Under the pieces are notes generated by a model. It searched no databases. It was given only the letters and a program-made list of their open reading frames with translations, and was not told the origin of the DNA. A stretch of 64,000 nucleotides of DNA from Atkinsonella hypoxylon (lineage: Eukaryota; Ascomycota; Sordariomycetes; Hypocreales; Clavicipitaceae): positions 31,290 to 95,289 of the forward strand of contig JFHB01000117.1 in the NCBI GenBank assembly GCA_000729835.1. Reading direction: 5' to 3'. How positions within the stretch are numbered: position 1 is the first letter of the stretch; every line of letters starts with the position of its first letter. The translations under genes and the position numbers were made by a program. Of the stretch, positions 26,401 through 37,935 are shown piece after piece.

Positions 26401-29400
26401 TCCACGGTTAAAAGAATACACCAAAACTCTACTCTTCTAGGTTAAGAAAGAGACCTGGAATATACCTTGTGCTCTCAAGTAACAGTGAGGCAAATGTAAA
26501 TGGTGTGCTTGAGTCAAGTTAACTAGACAGACATACACTGAGATAAGTACCTGTTATAAGCTCTTATGTACTGTCGCGGTCTAACCTAGATCCTGAAGAC
26601 AATTTTCTGTTTGCCATCGATCATAAAGCAGTCTATAATTATTAAAGCGGGTTTGATGAAGTGCCGTGACAATCTCTGGTCTGTCCTGTGAGCGTTTACG
26701 AGTCCGTGACTTTTACCATGAATCAGTTTAGGGGCCAACGTGTGAACTGAAACAAGAGCCCGAGGACTGTTAAGCCGGACGCCAAACGCTAATCGGTGTT
26801 TACTTGAATTGCCCTAGCAATCATAGGGCTGTTCTGGGAATACCTGACCGATATTGGCATGGACGTTAAACGACGTGCTTCAGCTCGTGGATCTTCGGGC
26901 GAAACCGCCATATTACAGATAACTACCGGTCACGATACCACGTCTTCAATTTATCACTCCAGGTGACCTCCCAGCCCGGCTGCTCTCACCGTCTACGGAT
27001 TCGGCTCTTATGCCTCTTTGCCGGCGCAGCCGGACGGTATTCGGTTTTCAATGACTCAAGAATGAGTTTACTGACTATGGCGCGTTCTCGACGACGACTG
27101 CATTGCTGTTAGGAAGGTCGACGAACAACAAGGAAAAAAAAAAAAAAAAAAACATATAGACAAAGATCATGGACCAGCAAGCGAGATTCCAAGTCATTTA
27201 ACGAACGCCCATCGATGAATGCCTATCCTTCACTTACTCCGTATTTCTGCCCAGTTCTCCAGGCCGCTCGCACACCATAAGGAGAAAGGTTGCTCCCATG
27301 CGACTGATTACGGAAGTCTTTCAGTCCTAAAGCTGAAGCATTCCGTATTGATTGATGAAATTCTTTAAAGCCCCTGGGAATAATGAGAAAAAGAAATGAG
27401 GCCGGACCAGTCATCGGGAGGTGCCGCCCCCTGGGCGTTGTGATACGGAGTGTACTCTGTAAATTATTCGGGGGTCATATTATATTGTACATATTCACGG
27501 GAGAGTCCGTTGAATGCGGAGTGCATAAACGCGCAGCAGCAACTAGACCCAAACGGAAAGCTAGTACCGTCGCATACCACTTACTACACAGGACTACCGT
27601 CTCAACTTCAACCATTTAAAGGGGGTTGGTAGTCGCCGCCTATTACGCAGATAAAGCTCTTACGACGATAACAGTCTAGCCTCACCAGGAGAGAATCTCT
27701 GTATTGCGGTTAGCGCCTCTGAGGTCTAATACTAGCTGGATCTAGCGTGTTGTTGATTGTAGGAATTGTGGTTGTATTAGGTTGCGTGGGCTACTAGCAG
27801 AGTGTTAGCAGAAAGAGGGAGTTATAAGAAAGTACCTCTACATTAAACATGGGTGCGGAAGTACATGTTCTGTGGTAGGCTTAGTTGCTGCTGTGCGTGT
27901 ATTCACTCGTCATCGCTGTAAAGGGTAACTTCATGCCTTATCTCCTTGACGTCGAAATGGCTCTAAACGCGTATTCTGATTCTGCAGCGCCCTTGTTGCC
28001 CTGTTGAAATTGACTTATGGTGGGACTGTCTGGAGGCTGAATGGCAGGGATATTGCAGGGATTCTTACGTTGCTTGTTGTTTTCAAGATAATCTGGTAGT
28101 TACTCCTAGCGTCTTGTAATCTTAGTGTAGTATAGTCCGTAAATGTCCTTAAATTGGCAATTCCGACTGGCGAGACATCCCTGCTGATATACGATTTGAG
28201 CCATTTCGGCATTAGTGCGACACCAATATGGACTATAATTTCTAATCAAGTTCCAAATTACAATGAGCTACATTACGCGTCTTATGACCTCCACCGCTAT
28301 GGGCAGAGAACGATCAACGCGCAGCAGGAACCAACTCAAGCATCTCCCTCTACGCCGTTAGTTACTCCGTACACTTCCCTGCACACGACCTGATGACACA
28401 AGCATGGTCGAATAAATACCTCAACGTAACTATAGAACGGATTTCCACGTGCGCAGCAGCTAGTTTTCGAACATTGCTTACGAGAGCAAGTCCTTAGCAG
28501 CTCCGTATTCCCGATTTCAGACCGTTGGCCATGCTAAGGCAACCCGTGTGAACCATCATCTGATCACGTAGACATCGTGATACATTGTACAAATGAAGAC
28601 CTTTATTAGACTAAAAGCGAATTTGTCAGTGAAAGACATTCTTTACCAGCCAAGATCGCACTATCAACCAATTTTTCATACAGAAATGAGCGTACGTCAA
28701 AGATGACGAGTCATCGGCTGGTTTGCAGTTTAGGGGTTGTAGCGAAATTGCTGTCTCAGGCTAGCGCCGATTTTCTTGCCAGCTACGCCGAGGCCTCGGA
28801 TCAAAGGTAAAGCAATTTACCAGCCTTGAAGACACGTACTAGCAGAACCCTCTTACGCCATTTGGCAACTGGAAAAAGTGACAAATGGTGCGCTGGCCTA
28901 TGATTCTGCCGGCACTAATTTACGGTGATAGCGAAACAAGCCAAGGTGGAAGGTCCTTGCTTTTAAGAGTGGCTTGGAGGAAGACGCTTGCATGGCAGAG
29001 TTAAAAAAGGCACCATGTTTCTGTTCACGGGCGATGCCCATGTCTGCAACCGACAGCTCTTATGACCTTCGGACCAAGCTGGAGAATCGGTAAAATCATA
29101 TGGTAGCGGATCTTTGATGACCGTTTTAAAACATACCTGGGCATGGGGAATAACTGACTTACAAGCGCCGGGTATAATTATTTCTAGAACCCTTCTTCAG
29201 TAAAGAGCATGAGGCTTAAAGAACAATACATATCTGTTTCGTTTCCCGCCGTCAAGTAGAATATGGATAAATAACCCTTGGTGGTGTGGAGATTCCCAAC
29301 CCCATGTCCTTGTAGTCCCTGTGGATGTCGGTGCTTATTGCAACCTCGCTTAGTGAGGAGGTAAATGAAAGCATCATACTCCGTACAGGGCAGACATTTG

Positions 29401-30177
29401 GCCTCACATTTCTGGCTAGCTATGAAGTGTGCATTTATTGGGAAAATAAACATGTAGTGCAAAGAGCTTTCACATGGAAACGCCGTGTATCAATCAAGCG
29501 CTCTATATCTGGCAAGTGGTTTGACTAAATTGGGTGCCTCTAGAAGATTCGATACTCCCGCAGGATTAAAATTCCTAGATCTTACTAACGGCAATCCGAG
29601 GAAGCATTTTATATTTGTTACAGATCCATTTAATTCCCCCCCTTCTCCCATGAATGCAAGCCACACCGCAGGATCTCGGCACTTAGTTTAAGAAGTAATA
29701 TGGACGCACGTCTGACGAGCCCAGCAGCTAATCAATCGTTTAATTTGTCCCACGATACAGAATAATACGGAATATATAAAGGGGCCTAACCAAACATTTA
29801 CTCCACAAACCGCGAGTCATGTTTGAAAGTATCTCTATCTGCTTTCGTCAGACCGTTGAGTTGCGTTTACTCCGATTTACAAGGATAAAGTGCTTTCTAC
29901 ACCCATTGCGCTCAAAACGCGGCAGCGTGTGGTAGGTAAGCCGAAACATCTCAAACTTCGACTTTGCATGCAGAGACATCCAGGCACGGCTCTTGAGGTC
30001 CGTCCCTCTTAATGATGATCAGGTCGACCTTTTCTTGCAGCCGACCCTGCCATGGAAAGCAGGATACCTAAGCGAGAGGACTTTCGACCACGATAGCAGA
30101 GACATTACAATATATGAAGCCGCTTCAGCTGGCTGTTTCACAACTCACCTTGCCTTTCAGTCAGTAAAAACTACAGT
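23478..30177. other. 6.7-kb stretch with no recognisable gene
   Basis: Both strands lack a frame longer than about 100 codons with a known domain, and stop codons are dense. It contains TACTCCGTA motifs at 27235-27243, 28363-28371 and 29377-29385, and A-tracts near 27133-27151. An 88-codon minus-strand frame at 26139-26405 has a hydrophobic run (YNAAKLVITNGIFFAALL), but no homologue is recognised. The stretch may be decayed genes or repeats or non-coding transcripts; nothing here is firm. Confidence 0.45.
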
Positions 30178-30834
30178 ATGGCATCGCGGCCGCTTCAAGA
30201 TGTCACCTTTGACTTCATGTCACCATTGACGCCAACTAGCAAGGTTGACCTAACTCTACCATTTGAGAATGAGTTCCAAGATCATCTGTATATTCAGCAA
30301 GATGATCCTGAATATGATTCACATCATTCCTGCGAAGAGACCGGACCAACGAGCTATTCTCCAGAATCCGCGATAGACGGTCAACCAATCAAAGAAAAGC
30401 AGCCTTCTACACTTGCAGACCAATCAGCAACGTTACGGCATGAGAATAACTCGAAGCAAGATTCCACAAGGTCAAGACAAGATCTTTCCGACGCAGACAG
30501 TCTAGATGACTACCATAGAGGTCTTCTTCAAGTATCAGGGACAAATGCAAGGGATTTTCGCCCTTCATACCGTCGTCAAAGGTCTTTCGACGATATACAA
30601 GAATCTACAGCAAAACAAAGCAGCCATTTGGCAGCATCGACAAGTTCAACAGCGCTGAAGCAGAAACGACGTCCCAGCAGACTTGCCCTCTTCAGCAATG
30701 CAGCTTTCCAAAAAGAGAGTTTCTGGACTGACGAGGATGAACATGCCACGCCTCGCGTAACTCTTACGAGATACGATCTTCGAATGGATGAGCGGGAAAT
30801 TTACGCGTATAAGGACGGAGGAACAAGCCAGTGA
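30178..30834 (+). CDS. orphan hydrophilic protein, intrinsically disordered
   Basis: An open frame of 218 residues begins at ATG 30178 and ends at TGA. The composition is Ser-, Asp-, Gln- and Arg-rich with no membrane segment, signal peptide or known fold. There are Arg-Ser phospho-site-like patches such as SYRRQRSFDDIQ and KQKRRPSRLALF. The C-terminus (VTLTRYDLRMDEREIYAYKDGG) looks more ordered than the rest. It lies alone between a gene desert and an NLR relic. The length of the frame and its non-random composition favour a real gene, but introns upstream cannot be excluded and I recognise no family. Confidence 0.5.
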   Translation: MASRPLQDVTFDFMSPLTPTSKVDLTLPFENEFQDHLYIQQDDPEYDSHHSCEETGPTSYSPESAIDGQPIKEKQPSTLADQSATLRHENNSKQDSTRSRQDLSDADSLDDYHRGLLQVSGTNARDFRPSYRRQRSFDDIQESTAKQSSHLAASTSSTALKQKRRPSRLALFSNAAFQKESFWTDEDEHATPRVTLTRYDLRMDEREIYAYKDGGTSQ

Positions 30835-31997
30835 TGCAATGCATGCTTGGACCCAATGAAATCATTGAAACGAGAACACGATCTAGATGTGGGGGTTTAC
30901 ATTTTGGGTTCTTGAGATGCTAATATAGCTGCAGTAATAGTCGGATAGTAGGGAGAGAAGTAGCAGCTTGGGAAGCAGCTTATCCTCCTTTCCTTTACTT
31001 TCTTAATATTATCCTTTTACGGCCTTGTATCATATTTACTTCCTACAATATTTTGCTCTTCACAATGATGCTGTTACAAGCAGCGGGCCCTATACACGCA
31101 CGCCCGTCGCGCGTGAGTGGCAGAGACCGAAGAAGAACTGTATAGTTCCAAGCTCTAGCTGTAGCGTTAGTGAGAGTAATAATTATATGTATAAGGAGAT
31201 AGAGAAGTGAAGGAGTAAGTAGGCCTTTATCTAGTGCAAGTTAGGTGGTAGTACCCTGCCAACGTTAAGCGTCATGCGGCATAAGGAGAGCACAGACGCT
31301 GGGTGATTGCAAACTATCGCATCACTGAAGGATCAACAGCTGATTGTTTTACGCCGTGAATGAGGGCAGACGGTGGTGTGGGTGATTAACACATTTCAAA
31401 AAACCTCAAGGTCGGGAAACCTACCAACCGCTAATTCCCAAGATACAACTGTCAGTCACCTAAAAAGAATGCTTGATTATACATTGAAAGATTTGCTCTG
31501 TCACTCCTAGAGAGAGTGAATTCATGGCTCTAACTTAATCCCATATTGCGTCCTTGTACTTTAGATTGAAATCCTCCAAACGAACCGACAAAGCCCTGCC
31601 CACGCAAGCTGCCTCCCTGCCGCGGGCCACAGCTGCAGCTTTGCGGTATTCTTATATATAATAAATAGAAAAATGGGCAAATGTATGCTTCCAAACTCCA
31701 GTGCCTGTATATTGGCAGAATGCGGTCATATGCGCCTTTTTCTAGCCGTCATACTGGGGAAAGCGCAGGTGACGAGCCTGATGCTCATCACTTATACCGG
31801 CCAGGTTCCTACAAGTTCTCTGAAGTACCGTCTGTGCGTGTCAAGGTCATCGACTCATCGCCCCCAAATTTCCCGAGCTGACCGTTCTTCTCTCAGCGTC
31901 CAAGTTTGTTCACCGGCTGTGCCGACGAGCTTCGATGCAATTTTCCCACGAGCAACCGTCGATAACAGTCGAGATGGCAGCTGTGGCTTGAGACAGC
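30835..31997. other. gene-free stretch between the orphan gene and the NLR relic
   Basis: Rather A+T-rich, with short overlapping frames only. No domain, RNA gene or repeat recognised. Confidence 0.45.
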
Positions 31998-32288
31998 ATG
32001 CCGGATTCTGAACATGACCTTCCGGTCTCACCAATCTATCCGGAAGCTGATGAAGACTCAGTTGAGACAGAATCAGAGCGCAACGAAATATGCCAAGGGT
32101 CTCTTACCGACGATGTAAAGGATGACATGATCTCCATTATCTCAAGAGAACCATCTGAAGTGCCTACTCTAGAACTCCTCGGCGTTTCACGTCCTGCGAC
32201 ACCAGGATTCGCTCCCGAGGCCTCTCCTGATTTTGGCTTGAACAGACCATGGGGGTGGTCAAACTACGATGACTACGAGTGTGTGTGA
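31998..32288 (+). pseudogene. acidic reading frame at the 5' edge of the NLR relic
   Basis: A 96-codon frame from ATG 31998 is acidic and Pro/Ser-rich (MPDSEHDLPVSPIYPEADED). It ends in a stop immediately before frames belonging to the decayed NLR-like gene. The next fragment (32279 onward) is in a different phase and starts within 15 bp, so this may be the original N-terminal exon of the same gene, joined by a frameshift. No domain is recognised, and an independent small gene is possible. Confidence 0.35.
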
Positions 32289-34060
32289 CTTTGATGATGC
32301 CTCATTTACCCCCAGCTGAGCTTAATCTAGCATCGTTACCGTCCACCGTCTGCGTGATGATCGCAGCACTGCTTAGAAATCCAAGAGCGGGAAGCCATGG
32401 CTTCGGGATCGTGGACCATTCATACGCCACTCTTGAGTCCGCTGACAATTTCCAAAGAGATGGAATCAAGGCTGAGGCTCAGAAATTGCTGCGCTTGTAC
32501 AGCAGGGAAAGACGCGAGCTTTCAATTGCGAGTGTCCTAACCACCCCTTTGCGAGGTGAGCTAGCGCTGATATCGCTCACAGACTGAAGTCACCGATCTA
32601 TCATCTGGATGTGTCACGATACTGGAGGCACAATAGCTAAGCAGGCTCGTTGCTTAATGCCGCTCGCGAACAGCAGCTCTTTGGCCAAGGTTCTTATTGA
32701 GGCTGCTCAAGCTACCTTGGCCGACGAGTACGAAGATGTCGTTGGAGAAGCGAAAATGGGCAGCCATGGTCCACCGATGGGTGAGATACACTATGGAGCC
32801 ATTGACGGTCGAGGCTCTTGGTCATGCCCTTACGTTATTGACATCTTCAGAGGACGTGTCTTTTGCAGACACTGACTACAAGGAGCTCGTTGAAATTGGC
32901 AGGCGGGTTTTGCCGGCATCATTGTAATTGGTCGAGGCGTGAAATTTGCCCATGAGTCGTTCCGCAATGCATCCATTACCGGCGTGGAGGAATTACGTGA
33001 CGAGCAACCCTCGTTTGTCCATGGCGCGCAATGGCCAAGACTTGCTTGGAGTACCTCATGCACAGCGAGGTTCAAACACAATATCGAAAGCCCGCAGTCG
33101 ACAATTATGACGGTGATACCCTTATACGCCCGCTCTTTCCTCCCCGAGGAAATCTCCGAGAGTACGCCGTTCAATACTGGCCTGAACATTCCCGTCTTGC
33201 CGGTTCTCATCCCCCTCTCGCAATTGCCTTAGTTTCTTCAAAAAAGCCGAGGTGCGGACCAAATGGGCTGATGCGCATTACCTGCTGTCAAACCCTTTCA
33301 CGCGAATCCAGCGGAGTTACTTCTCTCCGCTGCCTTTGATGGCTGCCCGGGCTTGGACGATCTCATCGCGCACCAAGTTGAACAAGAAGAAAGCTCGAAG
33401 CGGTGGCATCGAGACAGTTGGCCGGCCATCACCGAAGCAGCGTGACATGGTCACAAAAGTATGCTCGGTACCGTTGCTAGACCGTGCTTAGGTGGACGAG
33501 CCTGGTCTGCAGGACGCACTCTTCTGGACAGCATCCTCTGGCAAGGAAGAGGTTCGCTCCTCTTGTCAACAAGGCCATCTCAATGTATAAATTCAGCTGG
33601 CCTGAGTCTCTTCTGTCCCGTGTCACATTTGCTGGTAGTAACCTGGTGATCTCTGCACTTGCTAAAACAGGGTTGGATCTGGATCATCAAAGCGCTGACT
33701 TCGGAGAATCAGCCATTGACACAGCCATTGTCTGGAACCAGCCATAGCAGCGAAGCTCTTCTTGAAGCCTGGGGCTAATGTCAACAGGTGAGATATTGTG
33801 GGCAATATGTGCCTGCCAGAGATTGTGCAATATCTCCTCGATGCGGGTGCTAGCTTGGATGACAAGGATAATGGTGGAATGTCAGTTGTGGATAATGAAT
33901 GCTATTAAGGCGTGCGTGCGACAAGGGGTCCCCGAAGGTCTTCATCGCCGCTGTCAACACTCGCCGTCCTATCGTCGCTATGTGAATATGCTTCGACGCC
34001 GAAAGTCTCCAGTATCGAAGCCGGATGATCATGTCCCCTTCCCCAAAGAAACTTGGTGAT
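32280..34060 (+). pseudogene. decayed STAND/NLR-like gene (NACHT-ankyrin type), C-terminal half
   Basis: Fragments in different frames follow one another in the order of fungal NACHT-ankyrin proteins. They are: a winged-helix-like part near 32760-32860 (RYTMEPLTVEALGHALTLL), KFAHESFRN near 32940, CLEYLMHSEVQ near 33037, NLREYAVQYWPEHSRLAG near 33150-33215, LLSNPFTRIQRSYFSPLPL near 33270-33340, then ankyrin-like pieces (GANVN and LPEIVQYLLDAGASLDDKD) near 33770-33880. At least four frame changes and several stops (for example TGA at about 33442) interrupt them. No P-loop NACHT segment is visible upstream, so the central ATPase is lost or decayed. Family knowledge: such proteins act in fungal non-self recognition and regulated cell death. 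This copy cannot be functional as it stands. Confidence 0.75.
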
Positions 34061-34446
34061 GAATTACGCCAGGCAAGCGGAAGATTTCGACGTATCGAGA
34101 AAACGGCTTCCGCCTTGCTACACACTTGATCCATATTTCAAAGTTGACCAGATTCGGACATGCTCTACCGCTTTTCTCCGCTGATAGGTAGTGAAAAGAA
34201 AGGGACCTGGCTGAGCTGCCGAAGTGTCTTATTGATTGTCAAGTCGAGTTCCGTGTTCTTTTGACATAGGGGTGGCGAGCGAGCTAGTAGAGGTAATAGA
34301 CCATCGGAACAAAATGGATGGCTAGAGTCCAAGAAGCATCGTGATCAAGTCCGACCTGGATATCATGTTGGCGGAGTACACTATCAACCAGATCTCGCCG
34401 ACCAACATGTAAAACTACAAGATTTAAATACAATGGTTCTAAAATG

Positions 34447-37400
34447 CTATCTCTGCTTAGGCATCTTCCTCTCCTCCAAAGCCTCCACATCCTTCTTCTT
34501 GTGAAAGTGCGGCGCCAGCTCAGCCAACCACTTCGCCTCAATAGGAAGCAACCCCCGCATATATTCCTTCGTAGTCTGCACCAACTCAAAGTAAATGACC
34601 ATCTTCTCAGGCGGATCCACCGCCATCAGGACACTACTAGGGTGAATCCACACCGTGGTGTTGTTCTTGACAGTCCGATAGCTATCGCCGCTCTTCTGCA
34701 GACGCGCCGCGTTGGGGAAGAAGCCAGCCGTGATGGCGCGCTTGATGGGCCGCAGATTGTTCGCGCCACAAGTCGAAGGCGAGACCTCGACTCGCTCGCA
34801 CAGCTTCGACAGCTGATCGCGCACATCGCGAGCCCGCGTTAGGGAGCGCTGCTGCAGGAAGTTCTCGCGCGCCCACACGGGGGAAAAGTCGCTGTCGACC
34901 CATTGATTCCAGACGTTCAGGAGCGTCACGTGGTCGCCGCCGTCTTTGACCGTGAATCGATTCCGGGCGCTATCGGCATGGATCTTCTTGTCCTTGGGGC
35001 GGAAGAAGAGGGCTGACGCTTCGCCGAGCATCGATACGATGGAGAGGACTTCTTCCACGCAGCCCTCCTTGTCGGCGGCCAGCACGGCCTTGGCTAGCAT
35101 GGGATCCGTGGGGAATTCAGCCATTTGCCGGCCCAATTTGGTCAATTCACCTTTGTGATTCAGACCTTGGAGAGCGAAGAGCTGGTTAAGAGCGCCGATC
35201 AATGCTTCTGTGGGTGGTGGGTCCATGAATTCAAAATCGAGCAGTTCGTTGATACCTAGTGACTTTAGCTGTAGTACCACGCCGTTCAGATTCGTACGTT
35301 GAATCTCTGGCGTAGTTGACTCGTCCATTTCATTCATATAGGCGAATTTAGTGTATAATCTAAAGCACTTGCCGGGGCCGACACGTCCAGCTCGGCCACT
35401 ACGTTGGTTGGCAGATGCGCGAGAACAAGGCACCACAACAAGGTTAGACATGCCGGTAGCGGGATTGTAGATATTTTCTTTAACATAGCCTGGATCAATC
35501 ACAAAGACGATTCCATCGATGGTCAAACTCGTCTCGGCAATGTTGGTGGCCAAAACTACTTTACGCGCGCCCTCAGGCGTAGGCTCAAAGATCTTGGCCT
35601 GCAGGTCGGAAGGCAGATTAGCGTAGATAGGACACACAACGAGCTCCTTGACGCGACTGCCAAGCTTTCTGGCGGTCTCGGTGATTTCCAGTTCTGCTGC
35701 TTCAATCTCATCCTGACCAGTTAAAAAGATGAGTATATCACCTTTTGGTTGAGTGGTGTGTATTTGAAAGACTGTTGTGATAGCAGCCGCTAGGTAATTA
35801 GCTTCAGGGGCTGGCGTGTAGTATATGTCGACAGGGTATCGTCGTCCGGGAATGTTGAAAATGGGGGCATCGTCGAAGTATTGTGCAAATTTGTTGGCAT
35901 TCATAGTAGCGGATGAGATGAGAAGTTTCAAGTCCTTTCTCTCGCGCGCCAAATCCTTGATGAGTGCCAACAAGATGTCTGTATGTACTGTCCGTTCGTG
36001 TGCCTCATCAATCATGAGAGCCGAATAGCCAGCTAGGTCGGGCTCCGTCATGAATTCCCGCAGCAACATGCCGTCCGTCATATACTTGAGGATTGTTTTG
36101 TCGCTCGTACAATCTTCAAATCGGATGGAATAACCAACCTCGTTTCCGACTTTGACCCCAACCTCTTCGGCCACACGCGCGGCAACACTCATGGCTGCAA
36201 CTCGTCGCGGCTGCGTGCATCCAACCTTCATTCCATTCTTCGTATAGCCTGCCTCGTGAAGATACTGTGGTAATTGCGTCGTCTTGCCACTGCCCGTTTC
36301 ACCCACGATAACCAGAATCTGATATTGCTCCAATGCTTCCAGAAACGAGTCCCGATATTGGTAAATGGGCAGACTCTTCCGGGTCTCTTGAATGGAGAGA
36401 GCTTTTTTCTCAGCAGCATCGATCTGTGCATCCAGGAACATCTGTTCCTTTGTCTTGCCCTCGCCCGCTAGCCGCGAATCGAGACTCCATTGGATATACT
36501 GCGCATCATCCATAACATAACTATAGTCCTCATTCTCAAGCTCTGGCCTTTGAATCTGGGCTTTTGCTTTGGCGGTCTGTTCCAGCTCCCACTCCTCGTG
36601 CTCCGTGACAAACTTTTCTTGTCCAAACTCGTCTTTTTCCACGTATCTCTTGTACAGAGCTTCCTCTTTCTTTTTCCGATCCAGCTTTCCCTTTTCAGTG
36701 ATGTAGTCTTCTGGCATGTAATAACCATCGCGGTGATCGTCGATTTTCAACCTCTCCTCGGCAAGTCTTAGAATTTCTCTATTTTTGGCAAACTCCGCCT
36801 TTTCTCTTTCCGACAACCGTACACCGCTGCGCAATTCTGCAGTTTCTTCTGCCACTTGCTTGCGTAGCAGGACGAGGCGTTCCGTCTCTCGCTTCTTCAA
36901 GTACTCCTGTCGTGATCGCTCCCGCAAGTCCGGTAGCGCGGCGTCCCGAGCAGCGGCATCCTCTGCCAGCTTGCGCCTTGACGAGTCGCCATCGCGCTGA
37001 TTCTTCTTCGACCTTCCATCGTCCTTTTCCTTTAACCGCTTAGCGAAGGCCTCTCGTTCTTCAATATCTTTTTGTCGAGCGAGCTCTTCTCTTGCTCTAT
37101 CGGACAAGTCTTCTTCCTCGCTCTTGGACTCGTCATGATCTAGCTTTACACGTTTACTCGCCGATACTTCAAATTCTCGCTCTTCGTCATGTGAGGGTGC
37201 ATCCAGGTCCAGGCCATCGGATGAAGGCTGTTCATCGGCCCATCGGTCGTCAAAATCAGCTTCGACATGGCGTCGACGGTGATGCTTCGAACTTTTGTTA
37301 CGATGAGGCGAGCGCGGGGAGCGTAATCGGCTGCGGTCGCGATGTAGTTTGGAGTGTCTGGAAGAAGATTGGTTTTTGTCGCGGTCACGGTCGCGATGTC

Positions 37401-37488
37401 GATGCCTCTGCTTGTTGTCCTTGACTACCTTTTGCGGGCCAACTTCATCTTCCTCCATGGGCACAAAAGCATACCGTTTGGAGCTCAT
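34447..37488 (-). CDS. prp2: DEAH-box spliceosomal RNA helicase Prp2 (DHX16; fission yeast Cdc28)
   Basis: Prp2 is the ATPase that activates the assembled spliceosome before the first transesterification. Single exon of 1013 residues, matching Cdc28/DHX16 length. The start ATG at 37488 (MSSKRYAFVPMEEDE) was chosen; the frame stays open 83 codons upstream but without family-like sequence. The N-terminal 350 residues are Arg/Asp/Lys-rich with RD and RS dipeptides. The helicase core shows GETGSGKT at 396-403, TQPRRVAAMSVAARV, DEAH at 494-497, SAT at 526-528, FLTGQDEIEAA, TNIAETSLTI and QRSGRAGRVGPGKCFRLY. It is followed by the HA2 and OB-fold regions (DPMLAKAVLAADKEGC, YRTVKNNTTVWIHPSSVL). It diverges from scj1. 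Confidence 0.97.
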   Translation of the reverse strand: MSSKRYAFVPMEEDEVGPQKVVKDNKQRHRHRDRDRDKNQSSSRHSKLHRDRSRLRSPRSPHRNKSSKHHRRRHVEADFDDRWADEQPSSDGLDLDAPSHDEEREFEVSASKRVKLDHDESKSEEEDLSDRAREELARQKDIEEREAFAKRLKEKDDGRSKKNQRDGDSSRRKLAEDAAARDAALPDLRERSRQEYLKKRETERLVLLRKQVAEETAELRSGVRLSEREKAEFAKNREILRLAEERLKIDDHRDGYYMPEDYITEKGKLDRKKKEEALYKRYVEKDEFGQEKFVTEHEEWELEQTAKAKAQIQRPELENEDYSYVMDDAQYIQWSLDSRLAGEGKTKEQMFLDAQIDAAEKKALSIQETRKSLPIYQYRDSFLEALEQYQILVIVGETGSGKTTQLPQYLHEAGYTKNGMKVGCTQPRRVAAMSVAARVAEEVGVKVGNEVGYSIRFEDCTSDKTILKYMTDGMLLREFMTEPDLAGYSALMIDEAHERTVHTDILLALIKDLARERKDLKLLISSATMNANKFAQYFDDAPIFNIPGRRYPVDIYYTPAPEANYLAAAITTVFQIHTTQPKGDILIFLTGQDEIEAAELEITETARKLGSRVKELVVCPIYANLPSDLQAKIFEPTPEGARKVVLATNIAETSLTIDGIVFVIDPGYVKENIYNPATGMSNLVVVPCSRASANQRSGRAGRVGPGKCFRLYTKFAYMNEMDESTTPEIQRTNLNGVVLQLKSLGINELLDFEFMDPPPTEALIGALNQLFALQGLNHKGELTKLGRQMAEFPTDPMLAKAVLAADKEGCVEEVLSIVSMLGEASALFFRPKDKKIHADSARNRFTVKDGGDHVTLLNVWNQWVDSDFSPVWARENFLQQRSLTRARDVRDQLSKLCERVEVSPSTCGANNLRPIKRAITAGFFPNAARLQKSGDSYRTVKNNTTVWIHPSSVLMAVDPPEKMVIYFELVQTTKEYMRGLLPIEAKWLAELAPHFHKKKDVEALEERKMPKQR

Positions 37489-37935
37489 GGTGAATAGGCT
37501 TCTGTAAACGATGTACAGTCCCTTTGTCAAAGCTGTGAAAAGCCAGACTGAAATGGACGTTGAAGTCTTGCAATCAAGCACCAAGTTGTGACGATTCCGT
37601 TGCCCTTGCGCGGAGCTCCAGAAATTTAGGTTGGAAGTTGGCATAAGTGGGTCAGTCCTGGGGTCCTTTGTCCAATCATAATGTGGAAAGGTTCCGAACA
37701 AGCCATCCCGATAAGAACTTTCCTTGATATGACCCACCAGGGTCTGGGCAGCTTGTTAACACGCTGGTATATTCTGCGCAGCAAACGGGGAATCTCCTCA
37801 GGCCGGCCATTTCTTTTTCTTTTTCCCTCTGCACACCTGGCCACAACACATGCGCATGCACCTTGCAGCAAATTGAAGGGATCAATTGCTTTTGGCCACG
37901 TGAAAGATTCCCCTTGGTTGGGGCCAAACGTAGCC
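37489..37935. promoter_or_regulatory. shared divergent promoter region of prp2 and scj1
   Basis: Only 447 bp separate the start codons of the two divergent genes, so promoters and leaders of both lie here. A CACGTG E-box-like hexamer is not present; GCCACGTG-related text GGCCACGTGAAAG occurs near 37892-37904 and contains CACGTG, a possible bHLH site. Function is not shown by sequence alone. Confidence 0.5.

Noticed and set aside
37489..37737. N-terminal extension of prp2 by 83 codons upstream of the chosen ATG
   Set aside because: The extension has no family resemblance and would fill half of the divergent promoter; the ATG at 37488 gives the expected N-terminus.
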